Positions 1 to 5,313 are shown, numbered from the stretch's first letter. The stretch is DNA of 5,315 bases from Bacteroidales bacterium (GCA_016283985.1 JAEENZ010000156.1:1-5315), one strand, 5' to 3'. Notes: a model not told the origin generated them from the sequence alone. Numbers and translations: made by a program.

Positions 1-1
1 A

Positions 2-640
2 AAACTCATCCGTGGACTCACGCACGAGATTATGAATACAGTATCACCGATAGCCTCGTTGTCTGATGCAATGGCCAAGTCCTACGATGAAAATGGACAC
101 AGCGAGCTGGACATCAAGGCCGGGCTGGAGACCATCAGCGATTCGTCTAAGAATCTCATCGACTTCGTTCAGACCTACCGCCAACTTTCCGGTGTGGCGA
201 AGCCCATTCGCAAGGCGCTGGATCTGCGGGAGTTGATGGACGAAGTCATCGGCCTGAACCACGAGTTTGCTGCCAGCTGTGGCGCTACTTGCAAGTATCG
301 GCCGGAAGAAGACGATTTGATGATATATGCCGATGAGGGGCAAATCTCGCAGATTCTTATCAACCTCATCAAGAATGCCCTGCAGGCGGGGGCAAAGCAC
401 ATCGACATTTCGGCCAAGATGGACAAGGATGACGATGTGATTATCCAGGTGGCCAATGATGGCGAACCAATTCCTGTATCGGCCCAGGAGCAAATCTTTA
501 TTCCGTTTTACACCACCAAGAAAGAAGGTTCCGGCATTGGTCTCTCGATTTCTCGTCAGATTATGCGGAATCACAACGGTACCATTGAACTGCTGCGCAG
601 CGATGCCCAACAGACCGTATTTGAGCTGCGGTTCAGATAA
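2..640 (+). CDS. Sensor histidine kinase, C-terminal part (5' end outside window)
   Basis: This is the catalytic core of a two-component sensor kinase, which autophosphorylates on His and passes the phosphate to a response regulator. The frame is open from base 2, so the ATG at 32 is internal and the gene is cut by the window edge; 212 residues are visible. The H-box LTHEIMNTVSPI comes first (phospho-acceptor His at visible residue 8). A HATPase_c domain follows: N-box with NLIKNAL near residues 121-127, G1 box NDGEPIP (152-158), F-box FIPFYTTK (166-173) and G2 box GSGIGLS (176-182). The HEIxNxxxPI form of the H-box resembles NtrB/NtrY-type kinases, often paired with sigma-54-dependent NtrC-like regulators; that pairing is inference, as no regulator is in the window. 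The sensor part is not visible, so the signal is unknown. The gene ends with TAA at 638-640, 119 bp before the Fic gene, which has its own promoter. Confidence 0.93.
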   Translation, partial: KLIRGLTHEIMNTVSPIASLSDAMAKSYDENGHSELDIKAGLETISDSSKNLIDFVQTYRQLSGVAKPIRKALDLRELMDEVIGLNHEFAASCGATCKYRPEEDDLMIYADEGQISQILINLIKNALQAGAKHIDISAKMDKDDDVIIQVANDGEPIPVSAQEQIFIPFYTTKKEGSGIGLSISRQIMRNHNGTIELLRSDAQQTVFELRFR

Positions 641-662
641 TTTCTAGTATTCGGCCTCTGTA

Positions 663-748
663 TTTCGGCTCATATTCTTGTCAAAAATGATATTTACGGC
701 TCAAATCTTTGGGAAATGAGCCGTATTATTTGTATTTTTGAGCCGAAA
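663..748 (+). promoter_or_regulatory. Four-half-site operator array (nested inverted repeats) upstream of the Fic gene
   Basis: Four perfect copies of a 7-bp half-site are present: CGGCTCA at 666-672 and 697-703, and its reverse complement TGAGCCG at 717-723 and 739-745. The flanks match in a nested way. The outer arms are TTTCGGCTCA (663-672) and TGAGCCGAAA (739-748), perfect over 10 bp. The inner arms are TACGGCTCA (695-703) and TGAGCCGTA (717-725), perfect over 9 bp. Half-site centres lie at 669, 700, 720 and 742, so the steps are 31, 20 and 22 bp, close to whole helical turns. The sites surround and overlap the predicted Fic promoter. The likely role is a repressor operator, plausibly bound by the winged helix of the adjacent Fic protein; that role is inference. 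Confidence 0.7.
708..740 (+). promoter_or_regulatory. Bacteroidota-type promoter of the Fic gene
   Basis: TTTG at 708-711 (-33 element) and TATTTTTG at 733-740 (-7 element, consensus TAnnTTTG) are separated by 21 bp, within the usual 19-21 bp. Transcription would start around 745-748, leaving a leader of only about 12-15 nt before the ATG at 760, with no clear Shine-Dalgarno. The -33 lies in the loop between the inner operator arms, the inner right arm lies in the spacer, and the outer right arm overlaps the -7 element and the start site. Occupied operators should therefore block polymerase. Confidence 0.65.
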
Positions 749-759
749 ACCAGAAGTTT

Positions 760-1785
760 ATGACAAGAGAAAACGAAATACTTCAGTACTTGCACTACCA
801 TCCCGGCTCCTCCCGGAGCGAAATTGAGGCCGGTATGAATATGAAGGAAAGTCCTGCTACAGTGAAGCGTATCCTCGCCTCCTTGGTGGAGAGTAAAAAT
901 GCCATCGTAACCGGCCAAGGCCGTGCTACACGCTACAGTGTATCTCCGCAGGCACACGTGACAATGGAACTGAACATTGACACCTACTTCCAGAAGGAGA
1001 TGGACGAGCGGGAGGTGCAGACCAGTTTCAATTTCGAACTCATCAACGAAATCTTACCTCAGGTAGAACTTTTCACAGAGGAAGAAAAGAAGATGCTGGC
1101 CAACCTGCAGGCCCAGTTCACAAAGAATCTGGAAGGCATCACCCCCACGGAATACCGCAAGGAGATGGAGCGCCTGGGCATCGACCTCAGCTGGAAATCC
1201 TCGCAGATCGAGGGCAATACATACTCACTTCTCGAGACCGAAAAACTCCTGAAAGAGAAGCAGACTGCCTCCGGAAAAACCAAAGAGGAAGCAGTGATGC
1301 TACTTAACCATAAAGATGCCCTGGATTTCATTCTTGCGGAACCCGAGTACCTGCAGGAGATTTCCATCCGCCGCATTGAGGAACTTCACACGCTTCTGGT
1401 TAAGGAATTGGACGTGGACAAAGGTATCCGCAAGCGCCGCGTGGGCGTGACCGGTACCAATTACCGGCCGTTGGATAATGAGTACCAAATCAGGGAAGCC
1501 CTGGAAGATACCTGCCGACTCATAAACGGAAAGGAAAATGTCTTCGAGAAGGCCTTGCTGGCATTGGTGCTTCTCTCCTACATACAGGCTTTTGCCGATG
1601 GAAACAAGCGCACCGCCCGCATTACCAGCAACGCTATCCTCATAGCCAACCGCTACTGCCCGATTTCCTTCCGTACGGTGGATTCCGTGGATTACAAGAA
1701 GGCCATGCTGCTCCAGCAGGCCCTCCGCCTCGCGGATGACCCCGTGTTCCAGAAGATATTCCAGCCTGCGGGTGTCCTGGGATAA
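760..1785 (+). CDS. Fic family protein with N-terminal winged helix and H-to-Q Fic motif
   Basis: This is a 341-residue Fic/DOC-fold protein. Residues 1-62 look like a winged helix-turn-helix (an LxxLVESKNAIVTGQGRATRYSV-type recognition helix and wing). Residues 147-152, SSQIEG, match the (S/T)xxxE(G/N) inhibitory helix, here N-terminal to the Fic core (class II arrangement). TGTNYRPLD (231-239) looks like the target-docking flap. The Fic loop is at 276-287: QAFADGNKRTAR, against the family's HxFxxGN(G/K)RxxR. The phosphate-binding DGNKR and final Arg are kept, but the catalytic His is Gln276. Fic enzymes usually transfer AMP from ATP to a hydroxyl side chain and need that His, so this copy may be inactive or may do something else; that is inference. 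The C-terminus ends soon after FQKIF and may be shortened relative to relatives. The gene has its own promoter with operator repeats, and the wHTH suggests autoregulation. No partner toxin or antitoxin gene is visible nearby. Confidence 0.88.
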   Translation: MTRENEILQYLHYHPGSSRSEIEAGMNMKESPATVKRILASLVESKNAIVTGQGRATRYSVSPQAHVTMELNIDTYFQKEMDEREVQTSFNFELINEILPQVELFTEEEKKMLANLQAQFTKNLEGITPTEYRKEMERLGIDLSWKSSQIEGNTYSLLETEKLLKEKQTASGKTKEEAVMLLNHKDALDFILAEPEYLQEISIRRIEELHTLLVKELDVDKGIRKRRVGVTGTNYRPLDNEYQIREALEDTCRLINGKENVFEKALLALVLLSYIQAFADGNKRTARITSNAILIANRYCPISFRTVDSVDYKKAMLLQQALRLADDPVFQKIFQPAGVLG

Positions 1786-1911
1786 GAAGTTCTCCAACGC
1801 CTGCTCCCTTCGGAGCGACGGTGCCTTCCTGCTCAAGAACAGGAATCTGAGTATATCCTTTTCCCGGGAGATGACACGCAGCAGGACGTCGATGTCGCTG
1901 AATGCGTTCAT
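1786..1911 (-). pseudogene. 5' fragment of a minus-strand gene, antisense to the fic 3' end (tentative)
   Basis: An ATG at 1911-1909 opens a frame starting MNAFSDIDVLL, followed by a mixed hydrophobic/charged stretch of plausible protein composition. About 42 codons lie outside the Fic gene. The frame then stays open antisense through the Fic coding sequence down to 1300, where it is almost certainly only a shadow. A well-formed minus-strand promoter sits about 40 bp upstream and a weak GGA lies 6 bases before the ATG. I do not recognise the sequence. The simplest reading is the beginning of a gene whose remainder was lost when the Fic region was joined here. A short antisense transcript unit or a chance ORF are alternatives. 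Confidence 0.27.
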
Positions 1912-1948
1912 AATTCCAGACGGGCGCCGTGGTTAGTGCGTCCGTATA

Positions 1949-1978
1949 CAAATATAGGGAATTCTGTTGGGTTTGCAA
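1949..1978 (-). promoter_or_regulatory. Minus-strand Bacteroidota-type promoter facing the fic 3' end
   Basis: Read on the minus strand, TTG (1978-1976) is followed after 19 bp by TATATTTG (1956-1949), a full match to TAnnTTTG. Transcription would start near 1940-1943 and run leftward into the ORF beginning at 1911 and then antisense to the Fic gene. Confidence 0.5.
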
Positions 1979-1996
1979 GAGAAATTTGCCGATGGC

Positions 1997-2032
1997 GTGC
2001 ACACAGGTCCAGTCCGATGGACCTGTGTGCAC
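1997..2032. repeat. Palindromic repeat, copy 1 (perfect 15-bp arms)
   Basis: The arms GTGCACACAGGTCCA (1997-2011) and TGGACCTGTGTGCAC (2018-2032) are perfectly complementary around the 6-nt loop GTCCGA. No U-tract follows on either strand, so it is not a standard intrinsic terminator. It lies between two divergent promoters (minus-strand at 1949-1978, lysC at 2084-2091). Two related palindromes with the same core and the same 6-nt loop lie downstream of lysA, so it belongs to a repeat family and is not unique to the lysC promoter. Confidence 0.85.
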
Positions 2033-2083
2033 ATGGCACAGCCCCAAATCGCCGGCCCCGGGGGCGAAATAAAAAAAATTCAC

Positions 2084-2091
2084 TATCTTTG
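2084..2091 (+). promoter_or_regulatory. lysC -7 element (TATCTTTG)
   Basis: TATCTTTG matches the Bacteroidota -7 consensus TAnnTTTG and lies 24 bp before the lysC ATG, giving a leader of roughly 15-20 nt. No TTG is seen 19-21 bp upstream, so the -33 element is weak or absent; an A-rich stretch (2068-2078) fills the spacer instead. No attenuator or riboswitch can fit in so short a leader. Confidence 0.55.
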
Positions 2092-2115
2092 TGCCTGATT
2101 ATACGATAATTGCAC

Positions 2116-3432
2116 ATGAAAGTCCTTAAGTTTGGCGGCACTTCGGTGGGGAGCGCGGTGCGTTTCAAGGAAGTGGCGAAGATTATCACCCAGGCAGGAA
2201 AGAACGTGGTTGTGCTATCGGCTATGTCCGGAACCACAAACACGCTCTCGGAGATTGCCGGATATTTGTACAACCGCAACCTGGAAGGAGCCAGGGACAC
2301 GATTTCCACGCTGGAGAAGAAGTATCTGGCCGTGGCGAAGGAGCTGTTCTCACAAAAGGAGAGCCAGGAAAAGGCAACGGAATACATCCGCGACACGTTC
2401 GCCGGTCTGGTGGCCATCACGAGGGAACTGTTCGGAGATGTGCAGGAGCGCATCGTGCTGGCGCAGGGAGAGCTGCTATCGTCCTTTCTGCTAGCCACTT
2501 ATCTGCAGGAGCAGGGGGTGGATGTGCAGCTTCTGCCGGCGCTGGAATTCATGCGCACGGACCCGCAGGGAGAGCCCGACGCCCATGCCATCCAGGAGGG
2601 CCTGAAGCGACAGTTGGAGTCGGCCCCGGAAGCGGACCTGTATCTCACGCAGGGCTATATCTGCATGAACGCGCGCGACGAGGTGGACAATCTCAAGCGC
2701 GGCGGCTCGGACTACACCGCATGCCTTATCGGCGCAGCCCTGCAGGCCGATGAGATCCAGATCTGGACCGACATCGACGGGCTTCACAACAACGATCCCC
2801 GCATTGTCGACGGTACCCGCCCCGTGCGTCATCTCCATTTCGAGGAGGCCGCCGAGCTGGCGTACTTCGGCGCCAAGATCCTGCATCCCACGTGCATCCT
2901 CCCGGCGCGCTATGCCAATGTGCCGGTGCGGCTGCTGAACACGATGGAGCCGGATGCGCCCGGGACACTCATCGACAATGTCTCCGACAGCGGAGAGATC
3001 AAGGCGGTGGCGGCAAAGGACAGCATCGTGGCGCTGAAAATCAAGTCGTCCAGGATGCTGCTGGCGCACGGATTCCTTCGCAAAGTGTTCGAGATTTTCG
3101 AGAGTTACCGCACCTCCATCGACATGATCTGCACCTCCGAGGTTGGAGTTTCGCTCACCATCGACGATACCCGCTACCTGAACGAAATCGTGCACGACCT
3201 CAAGAAATACGGCACCGTGAGCGTGGACCTGGACATGTGCATCATCTGCGTGGTGGGCGACATGGACTGGAGCAACAGAGGCTTCGAGTCGCGCGTGATG
3301 AACGCCCTGAAGAGCATTCCCGTGCGGATGGTGTCCTACGGCGGCAGCAATTACAATATTTCCATCCTCGTGCGCGAGGAAGACAAGGCCGAAACCCTTA
3401 AGGCGCTGAGCCGTAAACTCTTTGGCGAATGA
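2116..3432 (+). CDS. lysC: Aspartate kinase (monofunctional, lysine-type)
   Basis: It phosphorylates L-aspartate with ATP to 4-phospho-L-aspartate, the committed step toward lysine, threonine and methionine, in the cytoplasm. The ATG at 2116 is chosen because KFGGTSVGS then falls at residues 5-13, as usual for the family; a TTG two codons upstream (2110) is open but unlikely. The protein has 438 residues, a normal monofunctional length. The kinase domain spans about 1-290, with GELLSS (118-123), RGGSDYTA (195-202), WTDIDGLHNNDPR (217-229) and FGAKILHP (251-258). The C-terminal part (about 298-438) is a paired ACT region. Its stretch HGFLRKVFEIF...DMICTSEVGVSLTID resembles E. coli aspartokinase III, so lysine feedback inhibition is likely (inference). 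No homoserine dehydrogenase is fused. The stop overlaps the lysA start by ATGA. A -7 element lies 24 bp upstream. Confidence 0.96.
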   Translation: MKVLKFGGTSVGSAVRFKEVAKIITQAGKNVVVLSAMSGTTNTLSEIAGYLYNRNLEGARDTISTLEKKYLAVAKELFSQKESQEKATEYIRDTFAGLVAITRELFGDVQERIVLAQGELLSSFLLATYLQEQGVDVQLLPALEFMRTDPQGEPDAHAIQEGLKRQLESAPEADLYLTQGYICMNARDEVDNLKRGGSDYTACLIGAALQADEIQIWTDIDGLHNNDPRIVDGTRPVRHLHFEEAAELAYFGAKILHPTCILPARYANVPVRLLNTMEPDAPGTLIDNVSDSGEIKAVAAKDSIVALKIKSSRMLLAHGFLRKVFEIFESYRTSIDMICTSEVGVSLTIDDTRYLNEIVHDLKKYGTVSVDLDMCIICVVGDMDWSNRGFESRVMNALKSIPVRMVSYGGSNYNISILVREEDKAETLKALSRKLFGE

Positions 3433-4574
3433 TAAAGGGGCAGTTTCCCGTAGAGGATTTTTCCTCCCGCCGGACGCCGTTCTACTACTACGACACGGGC
3501 CTGCTCCGCGCGACGCTGGAGGAAATCCGCCGCCAGCTGGAGCGTAGTCCCCAGTGGCGGGTGCACTATGCCGTGAAAGCCAATTTCAACCCGGAGATAC
3601 TTCGGATCATTGCCGAATATGGCCTGGGGGCCGATTGTGTCACGGGCGGGGAGATAGAGGCGGCTCTGGAGGCGGGCTTCGCACCTTCCGGCATTGTCTA
3701 TGCCGGCGTGGGCAAGCGCGACGAGGAAATCCGGCTGGGCCTGGAGGCCGGGATAGGCCGGTTCAATGTTGAATCCACCGCCGAGCTCCGGGTGATTAAC
3801 GACATCGCCCTGTCCCTCGGGAAAACCGCTCCGGTGAGCTTCCGGGTGAATCCCGACGTGGGGGCGCACACCCATGCGAACATCACTACCGGCCTGGCGG
3901 AGAATAAGTTCGGCATTCATCACAGCATGCTGGAGGGCGCGGTGAGGCTGGCCATGGAGTTGCCGGGAATAGTTTTTTGCGGCCTGCATTTCCACATCGG
4001 CTCGCAGATCCTTGACATGAGCGATTTCGTGTCGCTGTGCAACCGGATTAACCTCTGCCTGGAGCAGATGGTGTCCATGGGGATCCGAGTGAAGGACGTG
4101 AACGTTGGCGGCGGCCTTGGAATCGAATACGAGCATCCGAATCATCTTCCCATTGCCGATTTCGCTTCGTACTTCCAGGTGTTCCGTAAGCACCTGCATT
4201 CATCCCTGCCCGTTCATTTCGAACTTGGCCGAAGCATAGTGGCGCCCTGCGGAGCGCTGATATCCAGGGTGTTATATGTGAAGGAGGGCTTGCACCGGAA
4301 TTTCGCCATCCTGGATGCCAGCATGACCGAGCTCATCCGCCCGGCGCTGTATAACGCCTACCACCGGATAGAGAACATTACCTCCGACGGCCCCGAGGAA
4401 AAGTACGACGTGGTGGGTCCCGTGTGCGAAAGCTCGGATGTCTTTGGCAAAGGCGTGCTTCTGAACCGGTGCACGCGCGGAGACCTCATCGCCATCCGCA
4501 GCGCCGGCGCCTATGGCGAGTCCATGGCCTCCCACTACAACTGCCGCCCCTTCCCGGGGTGGATGCTGGGGTAG
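3429..4574 (+). CDS. lysA: Diaminopimelate decarboxylase
   Basis: A PLP-dependent fold-type III enzyme that decarboxylates meso-2,6-diaminopimelate to L-lysine, the last step of the DAP pathway. It has 381 residues, near the usual length for Bacteroidota homologues. The TIM barrel carries the PLP lysine K50 in HYAVKAN, the HFHIGSQ motif (187-193), and the phosphate-binding GGGLGI (227-232). The second domain supplies the active-site cysteine motif CESSDVFGK (333-341) and AYGESMASHYN (361-371). ELGR at 265-268 replaces the common EPGR, probably a lineage variant. The start is fixed by the ATGA overlap with lysC, with no separate Shine-Dalgarno, so translation is probably coupled. Its pairing with lysC makes a lysine-specific operon; the intermediate dap genes are not in the window. 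No clear intrinsic terminator follows the TAG at 4572-4574. Confidence 0.97.
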   Translation: MIKGQFPVEDFSSRRTPFYYYDTGLLRATLEEIRRQLERSPQWRVHYAVKANFNPEILRIIAEYGLGADCVTGGEIEAALEAGFAPSGIVYAGVGKRDEEIRLGLEAGIGRFNVESTAELRVINDIALSLGKTAPVSFRVNPDVGAHTHANITTGLAENKFGIHHSMLEGAVRLAMELPGIVFCGLHFHIGSQILDMSDFVSLCNRINLCLEQMVSMGIRVKDVNVGGGLGIEYEHPNHLPIADFASYFQVFRKHLHSSLPVHFELGRSIVAPCGALISRVLYVKEGLHRNFAILDASMTELIRPALYNAYHRIENITSDGPEEKYDVVGPVCESSDVFGKGVLLNRCTRGDLIAIRSAGAYGESMASHYNCRPFPGWMLG

Positions 4575-4616
4575 GCTGCCTTCGAGTCCCGGTGCGCGCC
4601 GGAGTCGTCGTCTTGT

Positions 4617-4725
4617 GGCCCCTGCCCGCTCCGCCGTTTTGCGGCCCCTGCCAGCTCCCCATTTGCTTATTCGCTGCCCCATGGGCTCGTTTTTGCCCCC
4701 TGGGCTCGTTCCCTGCCCCGCGGGC
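4617..4725. repeat. C-rich degenerate tandem repeats downstream of lysA
   Basis: Two short repeat types follow each other. GGCCCCTGCC-GCTCC occurs at 4617-4632 and 4643-4658 (one mismatch in 16, period 26 bp). TGCCCC-TGGGCTCGTT occurs at 4675-4691 and 4694-4710 (one mismatch in 17, period 19 bp), with a decayed third unit TGCCCC..GGGC at 4714-4725. The plus strand is strongly C-rich and the minus strand G-rich. No convincing protein is encoded in any frame. The tract sits between convergent lysA and the minus-strand phosphoesterase fragment. Confidence 0.6.
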
Positions 4726-4727
4726 AT

Positions 4728-4759
4728 GCACACCGGTCCAATCGAATGGCAGGGTGTGC
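4728..4759. repeat. Palindromic repeat, copy 2 (imperfect)
   Basis: The left arm GCACACCGGTCCA (4728-4740) and right arm TGGCAGGGTGTGC (4747-4759) pair at 10 of 13 positions, with a 3-bp internal mismatch, around the 6-nt loop ATCGAA. The left arm is identical to that of copy 3 and differs from copy 1 by a single base (C for A at arm position 7). Confidence 0.65.
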
Positions 4760-4777
4760 TCAAAAACGGACCTTTTC

Positions 4778-4813
4778 GCGCACACCGGTCCAGTCCGGTG
4801 GACCGGCGGGCGC
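4778..4813. repeat. Palindromic repeat, copy 3
   Basis: The arms GCACACCGGTCCA (4780-4792) and TGGACCGGCGGGC (4799-4811) pair at 11 of 13 positions around the loop GTCCGG, and two more outer pairs extend the stem to 4778-4813. The core GGTCCAGTCCGRTGGACC is shared with copy 1, 2.8 kb away. At arm position 7 the A-T pair of copy 1 is a C-G pair here. The right arm of copy 2 (GGTGTGC, 4753-4759) can also pair with this left arm (GCACACC, 4780-4786), so alternative folding across the two copies is possible. Confidence 0.7.
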
Positions 4814-4852
4814 AGTATATGGCCGCGGCCTGATGGTGAGAATGATGATTCA

Positions 4853-5092
4853 TTATCTCACCTCTCCCCTATAGTTATTCCTCGCATACTCCTCAAACCT
4901 GTCACACTTGTACTGCGTAATCTTCTCTGTTGCATCATTATATACATCCTCCAGCGTCAGGAACCGCAGGTTGGCCAAAGCCCCGTCGATTCCAACATCA
5001 AACCGAAGGTACATCGACTGCGCATTATAATCGTCCAGTTTCCCATGACTATGACCGTGCAGCATCACCGAACCCCTCGGTTTCTGGTCCAT
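4853..5092 (-). CDS. Metallophosphoesterase C-terminal fragment (probable remnant)
   Basis: This is a 79-residue ORF on the minus strand. The stretch VMLHGHSHGKLDDYN near its start contains the GHxH metal-ligand motif of calcineurin-like phosphoesterases, followed by LRFDVGIDGALANLRFLTLEDVY, which resembles the C-terminal end of small Bacteroidota members. The N-terminal half of the fold (the DxH, GDxxD and GNH metal motifs) is missing. A stop codon lies in frame three codons upstream of the ATG, and another gene's 3' end occupies the adjacent sequence. The protein is therefore unlikely to be an active phosphoesterase. It is probably the tail of a gene cut by deletion or recombination near 5092. 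The ATG follows the upstream stop by 2 nt with no Shine-Dalgarno, so it could still be translated by re-initiation. Confidence 0.65.
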   Translation of the reverse strand: MDQKPRGSVMLHGHSHGKLDDYNAQSMYLRFDVGIDGALANLRFLTLEDVYNDATEKITQYKCDRFEEYARNNYRGEVR

Positions 5093-5094
5093 AC

Positions 5095-5313
5095 TTATTT
5101 AACGACTTCCTTTGCGAACAACCTCAGAATCGCCAGCATAGCCTCATTTGCCGGCAGGAACTCAGTGTCTTTTATCTCTATATCCCTGCCTCTTTTCCGA
5201 CCATACAAATAGCAGAGCTGATGATCGCTGTAGTCGCTAAGTCCCACGCCTATCCCATACTTCTCCTCCAACCTCAGATCATCCTCCGGTTCCCACGTGG
5301 CCAGCGATACAAT
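5095..5313 (-). CDS. Unrecognised protein, C-terminal part (start beyond window)
   Basis: A minus-strand frame is open from the window edge to TAA at 5097-5095, giving 72 residues. It begins IVSLATWEPEDDLRLEEKYG, continues through DYSDHQLCYLYGRKRGRDIEI, and ends LRLFAKEVVK. Its composition is that of a soluble globular protein rich in charged residues, with no membrane segment or known motif that I can name. No alternative minus-strand frame spans the same stretch. It ends 2 nt before the ATG of the phosphoesterase fragment, in the same direction, so the two are either co-transcribed or joined by a rearrangement. The start codon and any promoter lie outside the window. Confidence 0.55.
   Translation of the reverse strand: MVSLATWEPEDDLRLEEKYGIGVGLSDYSDHQLCYLYGRKRGRDIEIKDTEFLPANEAMLAILRLFAKEVVK

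Larger units (their letters stand above)
1786..2115. other. Intergenic region between the Fic gene and lysC
   Basis: These 330 bases hold no full gene. They contain the first codons of a minus-strand ORF (start at 1911), a minus-strand promoter (1949-1978), a perfect 15-bp inverted repeat (1997-2032), a GC-rich block with a CCCCGGGG core (about 2051-2065), an A-tract (2071-2078) and the lysC -7 element (2084-2091). No terminator with a U-tract is seen after the Fic gene. Confidence 0.7.

Noticed and set aside
652..658. A possible fifth operator half-site, CGGCCTC, after the histidine kinase stop
   Set aside because: It matches CGGCTCA only with an extra base and is off the spacing of the other four sites; at best a decayed copy.
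1300..1785. Minus-strand frame continuing antisense through the Fic gene
   Set aside because: The plus strand here encodes recognisable Fic motifs, so the antisense part is a shadow; only the segment outside the Fic gene (1786-1911) is considered.
1997..2032. The 15-bp inverted repeat as an intrinsic terminator for the Fic gene
   Set aside because: No T-run follows the stem on either strand, and it lies more than 200 bp past the Fic stop codon.
2110..2115. TTG at 2110 as an alternative lysC start
   Set aside because: It adds only two residues (MH) before the MKVLKFGG start typical of the family; ATG at 2116 is the better codon.
3407..3415. TGAGCCGTA, identical to the inner right operator arm upstream of the Fic gene, inside lysC
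   Set aside because: It is a single unpaired copy in coding sequence with no partner half-site at 20-30 bp, so coincidence is the simplest reading.
4728..4813. Palindrome pair as a CRISPR array
   Set aside because: There are only two adjacent imperfect copies with a 20-nt interval and no regular repeat-spacer pattern or cas genes.
4821..4830. GGCCGCGGCC, a 10-bp palindrome
   Set aside because: It is a short GC palindrome in GC-rich sequence with no loop, repeat partner or other context; likely chance.
4424..5212. Plus-strand 262-codon open frame downstream of and overlapping lysA
   Set aside because: It overlaps lysA out of frame, crosses the repeat tract and palindromes, and runs antisense to the phosphoesterase fragment; its composition (Arg, Pro, Cys, Ser rich) is that of a shadow.
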